The notes beneath the pieces were generated by a model, which saw only the letters and a program-made list of their open reading frames with translations, searched no databases and was not told where the DNA came from. From Streptomyces venezuelae (lineage in GTDB: Bacteria > Actinomycetota > Actinomycetes > Streptomycetales > Streptomycetaceae), in assembly GCF_008642375.1 (NCBI RefSeq), contig NZ_CP029194.1:930001-994000 (forward strand): DNA of 64,000 nucleotides. Direction: 5' to 3'. The number at the start of each line of letters is the position of its first letter. Positions within the stretch are counted from its first letter, which is position 1. The position numbers and the translations under genes were made by a program. Positions 16,252 to 25,085 of the stretch are shown piece after piece.

Positions 16252-17691
16252 TCAGCCCCGGTAGGCCTCCAGGAGGCGCAGCCACGCCTCGCTCAGGGTC
16301 GGGTACGACGGTACGGCGTGCCAGAGCCGGGCGATCGGGACCTCGCCCACGACGGCGACCGTCGCCGAGTGGAGGAGTTCACCGATCCCCGGGCCGACGA
16401 AGGACGCGCCGAGGACGACCTCCCGGTCGAGGTCGACGACCATCCGCGCCTGTCCCCCGTAGCCCTGGGCGTAGAGCCCGGCCCCGGCCACCTGCCGCAT
16501 GTCGACGTCGACGGCCCGGACCCGGTGACCGGCCCGCTCGGCCGCGGCCAGGGTGAGCCCGACGGCCGCCGCCTCGGGGTCGCAGAACACCACCTGCGGC
16601 ACGGCGGCGTGGTCGGCGGTGGCCGTGTGGGCGCTCCAGCTTCCTCCGTCCAGCGGCTCGGTGCCCCGCGCGCGGGCCGCGATGGCGGCGCCGGCGATCC
16701 GGGCCTGGTACTTGCCCTGGTGGGTCAGGAGCGCCCGGTGGTTGACGTCCCCGACCGCGTAGAGCCAGTCGCTGCCGGTGACCCGGAGGCTGTCGTCGAC
16801 GTCGAGCCAGGAGCCCGGTGCCAGGCCGACCGTCTCCAGGCCGAGGTCCTCGGTGCGCGGGGCCCGGCCGGTCGCGAAGAGCACCTCGTCGCCCTCGACG
16901 TGGTCGCCGCCCTCCAGGACCACGGTCACCGGGCCGGTGCCCCCGTCGCGTACCACCGCGGCGACCCGGGCACCCGTGCGGATGTCCGCCCCGCGTGTGG
17001 TGAGGGCCGCGGCGACCCGCTCGCCGACGAACGGCTCCATCCGGGGCAGCAGGCCCCCGCCCCGTACCAGCAGGGTGACCTTCGCCCCGAGGGCCTGCCA
17101 GGCCGTGGCCATCTCCACGCCGACCACTCCCCCGCCGACCACGGTCAGCCGCGCGGGCACCCGGTCGGAGCTGGTCGCCTCACGGCTGGTCCAGGGCCTG
17201 GCCCCGGGCAGGCCGGGCAGTTCGGGGAGGACGGCGCGGCTGCCGGTGCAGACGGCGACCGCGTGCCGGGCGGTCAGGACGTGCTCGTCCCCCTCGGGGC
17301 CCGCGACGGCGACCCGGCGGGGCCCGGCGAGGCGGCCGTGGCCCCGGAAGAGCCGTACGCCGATCGAATCCAGCCAGTCGACCTGGCCGTCGTCCTTCCA
17401 GTGCCCGACGACGGTGTCCCGGTGGCGGAGGACCTCAAGGGCGTCGAGCGGGCCGTAGACCGACTCGCGCAGTCCGGCGACCTTGCGGGCGTCGGAGCGG
17501 GCGAGCGCGGGGCGCAGGAGCGCCTTGCTGGGCATGCACGCCCAGTACGAGCACTCGCCGCCGATCAGCTCGCTCTCGACGATCGCTGCGGTGAGCCCGG
17601 CCGCCCGCACCCGGTCGGCGAGGTTCTCGCCCACCGGTCCGGCTCCGAGGACCACCACGTCGTACGTGCTCTCTTCCACCGCTCGCGTCAT
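16252..17691 (-). CDS. FAD/NAD(P) disulfide oxidoreductase lacking the catalytic His
   Basis: 479 residues of the class I pyridine nucleotide-disulfide oxidoreductases (dihydrolipoyl dehydrogenase/mycothione reductase type). The FAD fold is VVVLGAGPVGENLADRV, the redox-active pair is CSYWAC within GGECSYWACMPSKALLRP, the NAD(P) fold is VVGGGVVGVEMATAW, and the second FAD motif is YAVGDVNHRALLTHQGKYQA. The C-terminal dimer interface normally contains HxHPTxSE. Here it reads SYPTLSE, with Tyr replacing the general-base His. The enzyme may therefore use another acid/base or a different acceptor. It diverges from thioredoxin across 114 bases, which suggests but does not prove a redox partnership. 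Confidence 0.88.
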   Translation of the reverse strand: MTRAVEESTYDVVVLGAGPVGENLADRVRAAGLTAAIVESELIGGECSYWACMPSKALLRPALARSDARKVAGLRESVYGPLDALEVLRHRDTVVGHWKDDGQVDWLDSIGVRLFRGHGRLAGPRRVAVAGPEGDEHVLTARHAVAVCTGSRAVLPELPGLPGARPWTSREATSSDRVPARLTVVGGGVVGVEMATAWQALGAKVTLLVRGGGLLPRMEPFVGERVAAALTTRGADIRTGARVAAVVRDGGTGPVTVVLEGGDHVEGDEVLFATGRAPRTEDLGLETVGLAPGSWLDVDDSLRVTGSDWLYAVGDVNHRALLTHQGKYQARIAGAAIAARARGTEPLDGGSWSAHTATADHAAVPQVVFCDPEAAAVGLTLAAAERAGHRVRAVDVDMRQVAGAGLYAQGYGGQARMVVDLDREVVLGASFVGPGIGELLHSATVAVVGEVPIARLWHAVPSYPTLSEAWLRLLEAYRG

Positions 17692-17805
17692 GATCCCAGT
17701 CTGCTGCCAGGGGCCCGGAATAGCGCGGCTCGATACGCCGTTGTGCCGGGCGAGTCCCCAGGGGACCGTGAGGACACCGCCAGGAGACCCGAAAGGTAGG
17801 CAGGT

Positions 17806-18171
17806 ATGAGCACCGTAGAGCTCACCAAGGACAACTTCGACGAGATCGTCAGCGGGAACGAATTCGTCCTGATCGACTTCTGGGCTTCGTGGTGCGGTCC
17901 CTGCCGTCAGTTCGGCCCGGTCTTCGAGGCCGCCTCCGAGCGGCACCAGGACCTGGTCTTCGCGAAGGTGGACACCGAGGCCCAGCAGGAGCTGGCCGCC
18001 GCCTTCGAGATCCAGTCGATTCCGACGCTGATGATCGTCCGTGACAACGTGGCGATCTTCGCGCAGCCGGGTGCCCTGCCGGAGGCCGCCCTGGAGGACG
18101 TCATCGGGCAGGCACGCCGGCTGGACATGGACGAGGTCCGCAAGTCGGTGGAGGCCGCTCAGCAGCAGTGA
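17806..18171 (+). CDS. trxA: Thioredoxin
   Basis: 121 residues with the classical active site FWASWCGPCRQFGP and the cis-proline motif SIPTLMIVRDN. It reduces protein disulfides in the cytoplasm using electrons from thioredoxin reductase. The ATG has a good GAAAGGTAGG ribosome site. The C-terminus is slightly longer than minimal thioredoxins (ARRLDMDEVRKSVEAAQQQ). No trxB adjoins it. The divergent disulfide oxidoreductase is the nearest redox gene. A very strong hairpin ends the unit. The symbol is used in the general sense, since Streptomyces has several thioredoxins. Confidence 0.93.
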   Translation: MSTVELTKDNFDEIVSGNEFVLIDFWASWCGPCRQFGPVFEAASERHQDLVFAKVDTEAQQELAAAFEIQSIPTLMIVRDNVAIFAQPGALPEAALEDVIGQARRLDMDEVRKSVEAAQQQ

Positions 18172-18190
18172 CCCCGTGACGCCGAAGGGT

Positions 18191-18227
18191 CGAGAGGGGT
18201 ACGGGAGAGCCTCCCGTACCCCTCTCG
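18191..18227. terminator. Bidirectional terminator between trxA and the thiolase gene
   Basis: A perfect 17-bp stem (left arm CGAGAGGGGTACGGGAG) closes on a 3-base loop, AGC. It sits between convergent genes, so it can serve both. Confidence 0.88.
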
Positions 18228-18256
18228 CGTACGTGCGCGGGCGGACGTGCGCGGGG

Positions 18257-19444
18257 TCAGCGCTCCAGGACCAGTGCCAGGCCCTGGCCCACGCCGATGC
18301 AGAGCGCCGCGAGGCCCGTGCCCGAGCCGGCCGCGGCGAGCTGGTGCGCCACGGATCCGGCGAGCCGGGCGCCCGAGGCGCCCAGCGGGTGGCCGATGGC
18401 GACGGCGCCGCCGCGCGGGTTCACGATCTCGGGATCGAGTTCCGGCCATTCGGCGAGGCAGCCGAGGGCCTGGGCCGCGAAGGCCTCGTTGAGCTCGAAG
18501 GCCGTGAGGTCGCCGAAGGAACGTCCCGCCTTCTCCAGGGCCCGCCGGACCGCCGCGACCGGGCCGAGGCCGAAGAGCTGGGGCTCGATACCGGTGACGG
18601 CCGACGTGCGGATGCGGGCGAGCGGCTCGCGGCCCGTCTCGCGCAGTCCGTCCTCGTCCACCAGGAGCAGGGCCGCCGCGCCGTCGTTGAGTGGGGAGGA
18701 GTTGCCCGCCGTGACCGTGCCGCCCGTGGGGCGGAAGGAGGGCTTGAGCTTGGCGAGCGCCTCCATGGAGGTCGTGTCGCGGATGCACTCGTCCCGGGTC
18801 AGGTCCACGCCCGCGTACGGGACGACCTCGTCGTCGTACAGCCCCTTCGCCCACGCCTCGGCCGCCTTGCGGTGGCTGGCGAGCGCGAAGGTGTCCTGCT
18901 GGTCGCGGGTGAGGCCGTGCTTGTCGGCGACGAGCTCCGCGCCCTCGCCGAGGGAGACCGTCCACTCGGCCGGCATCCTAGGGTTGGTCATGCGCCAGCC
19001 GAGGGTCGTCGAGTGGAGCTGCTGGTGACCGGCGGGAAAGGCCCGCTCCGGCTTCTGCAGGACCCACGGGGCGCGGGACATGGACTCGACGCCGCCGGCG
19101 ATGGCGACGGAGGCGTCGCCGAGCGCGATGGCGCGGGCCGCCTGGATGACGGCCTCCATGCCGGAGCCGCAGAGGCGGTTGACGGTGACGCCGGGGACGC
19201 TGACGGGGAGTCCGGCGAGCAGGACGGCCATCCTGGCCACGTCGCGGTTGTCCTCGCCCGCGCCGTTGGCGTCGCCGAAGTAGACGTCGTCGACGCGGGC
19301 CGGGTCGAGCGCGGGCGAGCGGTCGACGAGGGACCGCACCACGTGGGCGGCGAGGTCGTCCGGGCGCACCCCGGCGAGCGCGCCTCCGAACTTCCCGATC
19401 GGTGTGCGGACGGCGTCGACGATGTAGACGTCGCGGATGCTCAT
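18257..19444 (-). CDS. Acetyl-CoA acyltransferase (thiolase)
   Basis: 395 residues. A thiolase that cleaves 3-oxoacyl-CoA or condenses acyl-CoA. The nucleophile cysteine is in VNRLCGSGMEAV, the catalytic His in GGAVAIGHPLGASGARL, and the second Cys in ALCIGVGQGLALVLER. N-terminal VYIVDAVRTPIGKFGGALAG is typical. The sequence resembles beta-ketoadipyl-CoA thiolases (PcaF type) as much as AtoB, but no pca or fad genes adjoin, so the pathway is unassigned. ATG has GGGAGAG upstream. A terminator hairpin follows. Confidence 0.9.
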   Translation of the reverse strand: MSIRDVYIVDAVRTPIGKFGGALAGVRPDDLAAHVVRSLVDRSPALDPARVDDVYFGDANGAGEDNRDVARMAVLLAGLPVSVPGVTVNRLCGSGMEAVIQAARAIALGDASVAIAGGVESMSRAPWVLQKPERAFPAGHQQLHSTTLGWRMTNPRMPAEWTVSLGEGAELVADKHGLTRDQQDTFALASHRKAAEAWAKGLYDDEVVPYAGVDLTRDECIRDTTSMEALAKLKPSFRPTGGTVTAGNSSPLNDGAAALLLVDEDGLRETGREPLARIRTSAVTGIEPQLFGLGPVAAVRRALEKAGRSFGDLTAFELNEAFAAQALGCLAEWPELDPEIVNPRGGAVAIGHPLGASGARLAGSVAHQLAAAGSGTGLAALCIGVGQGLALVLER

Positions 19445-19640
19445 CGGTTCTCTCCCACGTGACCTTCGGAACGACTCTGTTCGCCTGGTGCGGAGACGTT
19501 CGTCTCCGGGCGTGCGCCGCCGAGTCTGTGCCCGTCGCCGCACGGTGTCAACGGGCCTCTTCCGGCCGGACGGGAGCCGGCCCGCGCGGGAGAGTGCCAG
19601 GTCAGCCGCGAGGACGGGGCCGCCCTGGGAGCGCGCCGCG

Positions 19641-19910
19641 TCAGCCGCGCGCCGCCGGGCGGACGAGGGCCGTGAGGCCGTAGTCGAGTTCGCGGCCGTC
19701 GACGAGCAGGGCCTCGACCGTCTGCGTCTCCGGGTCGACGTCGGCGACGATGCCGTGTCCCTCGTAGATCGGATAGCCGGAGGAGCCGCGCCGCCCGGTG
19801 GCCTCGACGACGGCCGTACGGACGGCGCTGTCCTCCACGGACGCGCCGCCGCGGTCCTCGACGTGCTCGGGCACCAGCAGGATCTCGAAGCGCTTCGGAA
19901 CTGTGCTCAT
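19641..19910 (-). CDS. Conserved hypothetical protein
   Basis: 89 residues, mainly beta (RFEILLVPEHVED, YPIYEGHGIVADVDPETQTV, EALLVDGRELDYGLTALV). The ATG follows the lacI stop by 17 bases in the same direction, so it may be co-transcribed. No Shine-Dalgarno site is evident, but TAGCGT lies just upstream and could be a -10 box for a leaderless message. No family recognised. 19445-19640 holds no gene. Confidence 0.6.
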   Translation of the reverse strand: MSTVPKRFEILLVPEHVEDRGGASVEDSAVRTAVVEATGRRGSSGYPIYEGHGIVADVDPETQTVEALLVDGRELDYGLTALVRPAARG

Positions 19911-19927
19911 GCACCGACGCTAAGCGC

Positions 19928-20995
19928 TCAACTGGACTCCCGCCGGACGACCCGCGAGTCGAGGAGGCGGCGGGAGCGGGGCTGGACGTCCGTGTCCCGC
20001 ACGGCCCGGTCGACCAGCTCGGCCAGCTCGCGGCCGAGGACCATGTCGATGTGGACGGTGCTCAGGCGCGGCCGCAGCAGCCGGCCGAGGAGCAGGTCGT
20101 CGGCACCGACGACGGCGGTCTCCTCCGGTACGGAGATCCCGGCGTCCTGGAGCGCCCGCATCAGGAGCATCGCGTACTCGTCGTTGTAGGCGAACACGGC
20201 GTCGAGCCCGAGCTCGCGCCACCGTCCGGCCAGTTCGCCCGCGGACTCCTCGTCGTACCGCAGGGGCAGGGGTACGACGGTGACACCTGCTGCGCCGGCG
20301 GTGCCGGCCTCCGCGGTGCCGGCGGCCTCGGCCGCGCGCCGGGCGCCTTCGAGCCGGGGTCCCGAGAACATCCCGAGGCCCGGTTCCTCCGGGACGACGA
20401 CGCCGATCCGGCGCCGGCCGCTCTCGATCAGGTGGGCGGCGGCGACCTCGCCGATCCGGCCCTGGTCCATGGCCAGGGAGTGGGTGCCCGGGACCTGCTG
20501 CGTGCCGAGCGTGATCACGGCACGGGCCCCGGAGCGCTTGAGGAGCTCGACCGCCTGCTCGGTGAGCTCGACCTCACCGAGGGAGACCACGGCGACCGGC
20601 CGCAGCTCGGCCCAGGCGCGGGCCGCCTCGTCGGGCTTCAGGCCGACGCTGCCGTACTGCACCACCGTGTAGTCGAGGCGCCGCAGCTCCCACTGGAGAT
20701 CGTTGAAGAACTGGCTGTAGAGCGGTCCGACCGGGATGTGCGCGCTCGGCAGCAGCACCATCCGGCTGTGGCCGGCGCGCAGGCTGCGGGCCGCCGCGTG
20801 GGGGACGTATCCCAGCTCCTCGGCCGCCTCGCGCACCCGGCGCCGGGTGGGCTCGCTGATCCGGACGGCCGAGGTGTTGTTCAGCACGTACGAGACGGTG
20901 GCCCGCGAGACGCCCGCGAGGCGCGCGACGTCGGCACTGGTGGGGACCGCCTGGCCGGTGGGGCGTTCGGGGGTCTGTTCGGTTGAGTGGCTCAT
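19928..20995 (-). CDS. LacI family transcriptional regulator
   Basis: 355 residues. The N-terminal LacI HTH and hinge helix are clear: TSADVARLAGVSRATVSYVL then RISEPTRRRVREAAEELGYV. A periplasmic-binding-protein-like sensor domain follows (RMVLLPSAHIPVGPLYSQFF to GADDLLLGRLLRPRLSTVHI). LacI proteins dissociate from operators when they bind a small molecule, usually a sugar or nucleoside. It diverges from an MFS transporter, with a perfect 21-bp palindrome between them. ATG 20995 is preferred over a TTG at 21019 because the protein starts MSHSTEQTPE just before the HTH. It probably controls the transporter and hydrolase. Confidence 0.92.
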   Translation of the reverse strand: MSHSTEQTPERPTGQAVPTSADVARLAGVSRATVSYVLNNTSAVRISEPTRRRVREAAEELGYVPHAAARSLRAGHSRMVLLPSAHIPVGPLYSQFFNDLQWELRRLDYTVVQYGSVGLKPDEAARAWAELRPVAVVSLGEVELTEQAVELLKRSGARAVITLGTQQVPGTHSLAMDQGRIGEVAAAHLIESGRRRIGVVVPEEPGLGMFSGPRLEGARRAAEAAGTAEAGTAGAAGVTVVPLPLRYDEESAGELAGRWRELGLDAVFAYNDEYAMLLMRALQDAGISVPEETAVVGADDLLLGRLLRPRLSTVHIDMVLGRELAELVDRAVRDTDVQPRSRRLLDSRVVRRESS

Positions 20996-21069
20996 CGCTC
21001 CGGCATCTTTCCAGAACAATCCGGCACAGGGTCTGGCGGATGGCCGGATTTGAGTGCTACACAGTGCTC

Positions 21070-21090
21070 ACACGTGTCACTGACACGTGT
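21070..21090. promoter_or_regulatory. 21-bp perfect palindrome, likely LacI operator
   Basis: ACACGTGTCA and TGACACGTGT are exact reverse complements around a central C, with the octamer ACACGTGT itself palindromic and present twice. It lies between lacI and the MFS gene, 75 bases from lacI and 62 bases from the transporter start. Confidence 0.75.
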
Positions 21091-21151
21091 AACTCTACCG
21101 CTCATTCCGCTCCTCGCCCCCTCATCGGGCGATCTCTCCCAGGAGGGCACT

Positions 21152-22447
21152 GTGGCCCTTTCCTCCTCCGGAACCGGCTCCGGAACCGGCATCGGCACCG
21201 GCACCGGCGGCGCCGAATCCGGCACGGCCGGCCCCGACTCCCCCGCGACCGGCAGGCCGACGCGGGGCCTGCTGCCGCTGCTCCTCGCCGGGAACTCGGC
21301 GATGTACACCCTGTACATCGGCGTCGGCGGGATGCTCCTCGCGCTCCAGATCGAGGACATCGACCCTGCGAACAAGGTGGCGAACTTCGGCCTCGTCGCC
21401 GGTATATCCGCGATCTTCGCGACCGTCTTCAACCCGGTCGCGGGCGCGCTCTCGGACCGGTCCGGACGGCGCAACCCGTGGATCCTGGGCGGCGGTCTGC
21501 TCGCCCTGCCGGTGATGCTGCTCCTCGGCAGCGTCGACACGATCCTGCTGGTCACGATCGCCTGGTGTCTCGGCCAGGCCGTCATGAACATCTACCAGGC
21601 GGCGATCACCTCCGTGGTGCCCGACCGGATCCCGATGGACGCGCGCGGCAAGGCCTCGGCGGCCGTGGGCCTCGGTCTGCCGATCGGCTCGACGATCGGC
21701 GCCCTCGTCGGCGCTGCCTTCTCCGAGAACTACCGCACCGGCTACCTCGTCTTCGGCGCGATCGTCGCCGGCACCGCCGTGCTGTTCAGCGCCTGCGCCC
21801 GCGAGCAGCGCATGCCCCCGAAGGCTCCTCTGCCGGTCAGGCAGCAGATCGCGGCCTTCGGCAGCGCACTCAAGGACCACGACTTCCGATGGGCCTTCAT
21901 CGGCCGGGCTCTGCTGGTCCTCGGCTACTTCGCCGTGGCCGGATTCCAGCTGTACATCCTCAAGGACCACACCGAGCTGCCCGCCGGGCTCTCCGCCGAG
22001 GAGGCCGTGGCCATCCTCATGCCGCTCAACTCGGTCGCGATGGTGGTCTCGACCGTGCTCGGCGGCTGGCTGTCCGACCGCTACGACCGCCGCAAGCTCT
22101 TCGTCGGCGCCTCGGCCGCACTCGCCGCCGTGGCCCTGGTCATCCCGGCCGTCTCGACCAGCTGGACCGCGATGCTCGCCTTCTCGGTCGTCAACGGTCT
22201 CGGCTTCGGCTGCTACATGGCCGTCGACACCGCGCTGGTGACGATGGTGCTGCCCAAGGCCGAGGACGCGGCCCGCGACATGGGCGTGCTCAACATCGCC
22301 AACGCCGGACCGCAGGTCATCGCCCCGTTCGTCGCCTCGCTCGTCGTCTCGCTGAGCGGTGGCGGATACACGGCCCTGTTCGTCGTGGCGGCCGTACTGT
22401 CGGTGCTCGGCGCGCTCGCCGTGCGCCCCATCCGCGGCGTGCGCTGA
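21152..22447 (+). CDS. MFS transporter
   Basis: 431 residues from GTG with AGGAGG correctly spaced. Twelve membrane helices. The MFS loop motifs are visible as GALSDRSGRRNPWI (helices 2-3) and GGWLSDRYDRRKLFVGASAA (helices 8-9). The N-terminal 35 residues are a Gly/Ser/Thr-rich cytoplasmic tail (SSSGTGSGTGIGTGTGG). The lacI gene diverges from it with an operator candidate between, so the transported compound probably induces its own uptake or export. An alpha/beta hydrolase follows after a hairpin. Resemblance to glycoside symporter-like MFS proteins is weak, and the substrate is unknown. Confidence 0.9.
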   Translation: MALSSSGTGSGTGIGTGTGGAESGTAGPDSPATGRPTRGLLPLLLAGNSAMYTLYIGVGGMLLALQIEDIDPANKVANFGLVAGISAIFATVFNPVAGALSDRSGRRNPWILGGGLLALPVMLLLGSVDTILLVTIAWCLGQAVMNIYQAAITSVVPDRIPMDARGKASAAVGLGLPIGSTIGALVGAAFSENYRTGYLVFGAIVAGTAVLFSACAREQRMPPKAPLPVRQQIAAFGSALKDHDFRWAFIGRALLVLGYFAVAGFQLYILKDHTELPAGLSAEEAVAILMPLNSVAMVVSTVLGGWLSDRYDRRKLFVGASAALAAVALVIPAVSTSWTAMLAFSVVNGLGFGCYMAVDTALVTMVLPKAEDAARDMGVLNIANAGPQVIAPFVASLVVSLSGGGYTALFVVAAVLSVLGALAVRPIRGVR

Positions 22448-22477
22448 CCGACGATCGGTGCCGCCCGGGGGTGTCCG

Positions 22478-22510
22478 GCGGATCAGGGCGTGCCGACGCC
22501 CCTGATCCGC
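22478..22510 (+). terminator. Hairpin between the MFS and hydrolase genes
   Basis: GCGGATCAGGGCGT pairs with ACGCCCCTGATCCGC (one extra C) around GCCG. It may be a terminator or a partial read-through attenuator before the hydrolase gene. Confidence 0.65.
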
Positions 22511-22553
22511 GGGGCGCCCCCGTACCCGTCGCACCACTCGGAGAGGCAGCACC

Positions 22554-23261
22554 GTGCGCCTGCACACCACCACATGGGGATCCGGTGACCGGACAGCCCT
22601 GCTCGTCCACGGCCTCATGGCCGACCACCGCACCTGGCGGCGGGTCGGACCGGCCCTCGCCTCGCGGGGCTACCGGGTCGTGGCCGTGGACCTGCGGGGG
22701 CACGGGGCGAGCGCCCGGGCGGCGGGACCCGGGGAGTACCGGCCCGAGGACTACGCCGACGACCTCGTCGAGAGCCTACCCGCCGGAGCCGAACTGGCCG
22801 TCGGGCACTCGCTCGGCGGGCTCGCCCTGGCGCGGGCCGTGGAGCGGCTCGCGCCGGCGCGCGCGGTGTACTCGGATCCCGCCTGGCATCTGAAGTGCGG
22901 TCCCGACGGGTACGTGCCGGAGCTCTTCGTCCGGGCCAAGTCCTTCTCCCGGGACCTCGTGAGGGGGTTCAACCCGCGGTGGTCGGACGAGGATCTCGAC
23001 ACCGAGTTGGCGTCGGTACGCGTCTGGGACGAGCGGTCGGCTTACGGCCTGGCCGACGTCACCGGTACGGACATGTGGCCGGCCCGGCCCGCCGTTCCGT
23101 CCCTGGTCACGCTCGCCGATCCGAGCGTGCTGATCTCGCCCGAGGACGCCGCGATGCTGGAGGGTCGCGGCTTCACCGTCCGTACCGTCGCGGGCGCCGG
23201 TCACACGATCCACCGGGACGACCTCGACGGGTTCATGTCCGCGCTGGACGGCTGGATCTGA
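22554..23261 (+). CDS. Alpha/beta hydrolase
   Basis: 235 residues from GTG with GGAGAGG upstream. The canonical fold is readable: oxyanion region LLVHGLMADHRTWRRV, strand VVAVDLRGHGASAR, nucleophile elbow AVGHSLGGLAL, acid near TLADPSVLISPED, and catalytic His in GAGHTIHRDD. It is probably an esterase or lipase of broad type. It lies downstream of the MFS gene with a hairpin between and may share its LacI control. No substrate can be assigned. Confidence 0.88.
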   Translation: MRLHTTTWGSGDRTALLVHGLMADHRTWRRVGPALASRGYRVVAVDLRGHGASARAAGPGEYRPEDYADDLVESLPAGAELAVGHSLGGLALARAVERLAPARAVYSDPAWHLKCGPDGYVPELFVRAKSFSRDLVRGFNPRWSDEDLDTELASVRVWDERSAYGLADVTGTDMWPARPAVPSLVTLADPSVLISPEDAAMLEGRGFTVRTVAGAGHTIHRDDLDGFMSALDGWI

Positions 23262-23275
23262 CGTACCGTTGATCC

Positions 23276-23506
23276 ATGGACGAAGCGTCGATGGACTCCT
23301 CGATGGTGGGCCTGCTGGGCCGGGTGACCGGCGTGATCGGGCCCGGCCTCGTCGGCGAGGTGATCGTCCGGATCCGGGGCGGGGCCGAGCACTTCCTCGC
23401 CTACCCCGCGTCGCCGAAGGAGCGGATCGAGACCGGGACGGTGGTGATGGTCATGGAACATCTCCCTCCACGCACCGTCTATGTCACAGCCGCGTACGAC
23501 AGTTGA
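23276..23506 (+). CDS. NfeD-like OB-fold protein
   Basis: 76 residues, beta-rich: VGLLGRVTGVIGPGLVGEVI, VRIRGGAEHFLAYPASP and ETGTVVMVMEHLPPRTVYVT. This looks like the C-terminal OB-fold of NfeD proteins without the membrane part. It precedes the flotillin gene by 81 bases, and NfeD genes are typically paired with flotillin/SPFH genes (the Bacillus yuaF-floT arrangement). It probably works with the flotillin at the membrane. The family call rests on context and fold pattern. Confidence 0.65.
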   Translation: MDEASMDSSMVGLLGRVTGVIGPGLVGEVIVRIRGGAEHFLAYPASPKERIETGTVVMVMEHLPPRTVYVTAAYDS

Positions 23507-23587
23507 CCGAACCGTTGAGTGGCGCCCGTCACGGGCGCACACTCCCTTCACCGGATCCGCACGGCTCCGGTGAAGGGGGAACTGCCC

Positions 23588-24997
23588 ATGGGCATCGGCA
23601 TTCTGGCGGGCGTCGTCGTCGGCGCCTTCGCTCTTCTGATCGTCGTGTTCAAGATGATGTGGCGGGTCGCGGAGCCCAACGAGGCGCTGATCATCTCCGG
23701 TTCCAACCACAAGAACGAGGGCCTCGGCGCGGGGATGGGGTTCCGGATCGTCACCGGTCGCGGCACCCTCGTGATGCCCGGCGTCCAGGCGGTGCGCAAG
23801 CTCTCGCTCGACCTCAACGAGACGCAGCTGTCCGTCGAGTGCGTCACCCACCAGGGCATTCCGCTCAAGGTCCGCGGTGTGGTGATCTTCAAGGTGGGTG
23901 ACGACTTCGTGTCGATCGCCAACGCCGCCCGCCGGTTCCTCGACCAGCAGAAGCTGATGTCGGAGCGGGTGCACATCGTCTTCGCCGGTCATCTTCGCGC
24001 CATCGTCGGCGGGTTGACCGTGGAGGACATGATCCGTGACCGGGAGAAGCTGACCGGGCAGGCGCGTTCGGCCTGTGGCACGGAGATGGAGAAGCTCGGT
24101 CTGATCGTCGACTCGCTGCAGATCCACGAGATCGAGGACCCGACCGGCTACATCAAGAACCTGGCCGCCCCGCACGCCGCCGCCGTCCAGCGGGACGCGC
24201 GGATCGCGCAGGCGGAGGCGAACCGGCGGGCGACCGAGGCCGAGCAGCAGGCCGCGGCGCGCATGTCGGAGGCGACCCGGGACAGCGAGATCCTCCAGGC
24301 GGGCTACCAGGCCGAGCGGGACCAGGCCTCGGCCCGGGCCCGGCAGGCCGGACCGCTGGCCGACGCGGCCTCGCGCCAGGAGGTCGTGGTCCAGGAGACC
24401 CGGGTGGCCGAGCTGGAGGGCCACCGCAAGGAGCAGCAGCTCCAGGCGGAGGTCCGCAAGCCGGCCGACGCCATGGCGTACGAGACCCGGACGCTGGCCG
24501 CGGCCGAGCGTGACGCCCGGATCTCGGCGGCCGAGGCCGACGCGAAGGAGACCGAGCTGGCGAGCGCGGCCAAGGCGACGGCGACCCGGCTCACCGGTGA
24601 GGCGGAGGCGGCGGCGCAGCACGCGAAGGGGCTCGCCGTCGCCGAGGCGACGCGGGCGAAGGGTCTGGCGGAGGCCGAGTCGATCAAGGCCCGTGCGGCG
24701 GCACTCGCCGAGAACCAGGAGGCCGTCGTCGCCCAGCAGCTGGCGGAGAAGTGGCCGGAGATCGTGTCGGCCGGCGCGTCCGCCTTCGGGAACGTCGACC
24801 AGATGGTGCTGCTGAACGGCGCCGACGGGATGGCGGACGTCTTCGCCAAGGCCCTGACCATGGGCGGGACCGGGCTCGGTCTGGCCCGGCAGCTGCTCGC
24901 CACGATGAACCCGGGGGCGCCGGAGCACCTGGGCAAGGTGCCGCCGGCTCCGCGGCCGGAGGAGAGCGTGGAGATCACGGTCGGCGACGGGGAGTAG
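23588..24997 (+). CDS. Flotillin / SPFH domain protein
   Basis: 469 residues, ATG with GAAGGGGGA upstream. An N-terminal membrane anchor (GILAGVVVGAFALLIVVFKM) leads into the SPFH domain (ALIISGSNHKNEGLGAGMGF, CVTHQGIPLKVRGVVIFKVG). A long Ala/Glu/Arg-rich coiled coil at about residues 195-385 contains EA-repeat heptads such as AQAEANRRATEAEQQ and TGEAEAAAQHAKGLAVAE. The C-terminal oligomerisation region follows. Flotillins organise membrane microdomains and keep cell-envelope enzymes assembled. Paired with the NfeD-like gene upstream and followed by a terminator. Confidence 0.92.
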   Translation: MGIGILAGVVVGAFALLIVVFKMMWRVAEPNEALIISGSNHKNEGLGAGMGFRIVTGRGTLVMPGVQAVRKLSLDLNETQLSVECVTHQGIPLKVRGVVIFKVGDDFVSIANAARRFLDQQKLMSERVHIVFAGHLRAIVGGLTVEDMIRDREKLTGQARSACGTEMEKLGLIVDSLQIHEIEDPTGYIKNLAAPHAAAVQRDARIAQAEANRRATEAEQQAAARMSEATRDSEILQAGYQAERDQASARARQAGPLADAASRQEVVVQETRVAELEGHRKEQQLQAEVRKPADAMAYETRTLAAAERDARISAAEADAKETELASAAKATATRLTGEAEAAAQHAKGLAVAEATRAKGLAEAESIKARAAALAENQEAVVAQQLAEKWPEIVSAGASAFGNVDQMVLLNGADGMADVFAKALTMGGTGLGLARQLLATMNPGAPEHLGKVPPAPRPEESVEITVGDGE

Positions 24998-25085
24998 TCG
25001 ACGGGGTAGCCGCGGTGCGGCCGGCAGGGTGAGGCCGACGCGGCGAGTGAGGTGCGCGGGTCGGCCGGCGCGGTCGGCCCGCGCG

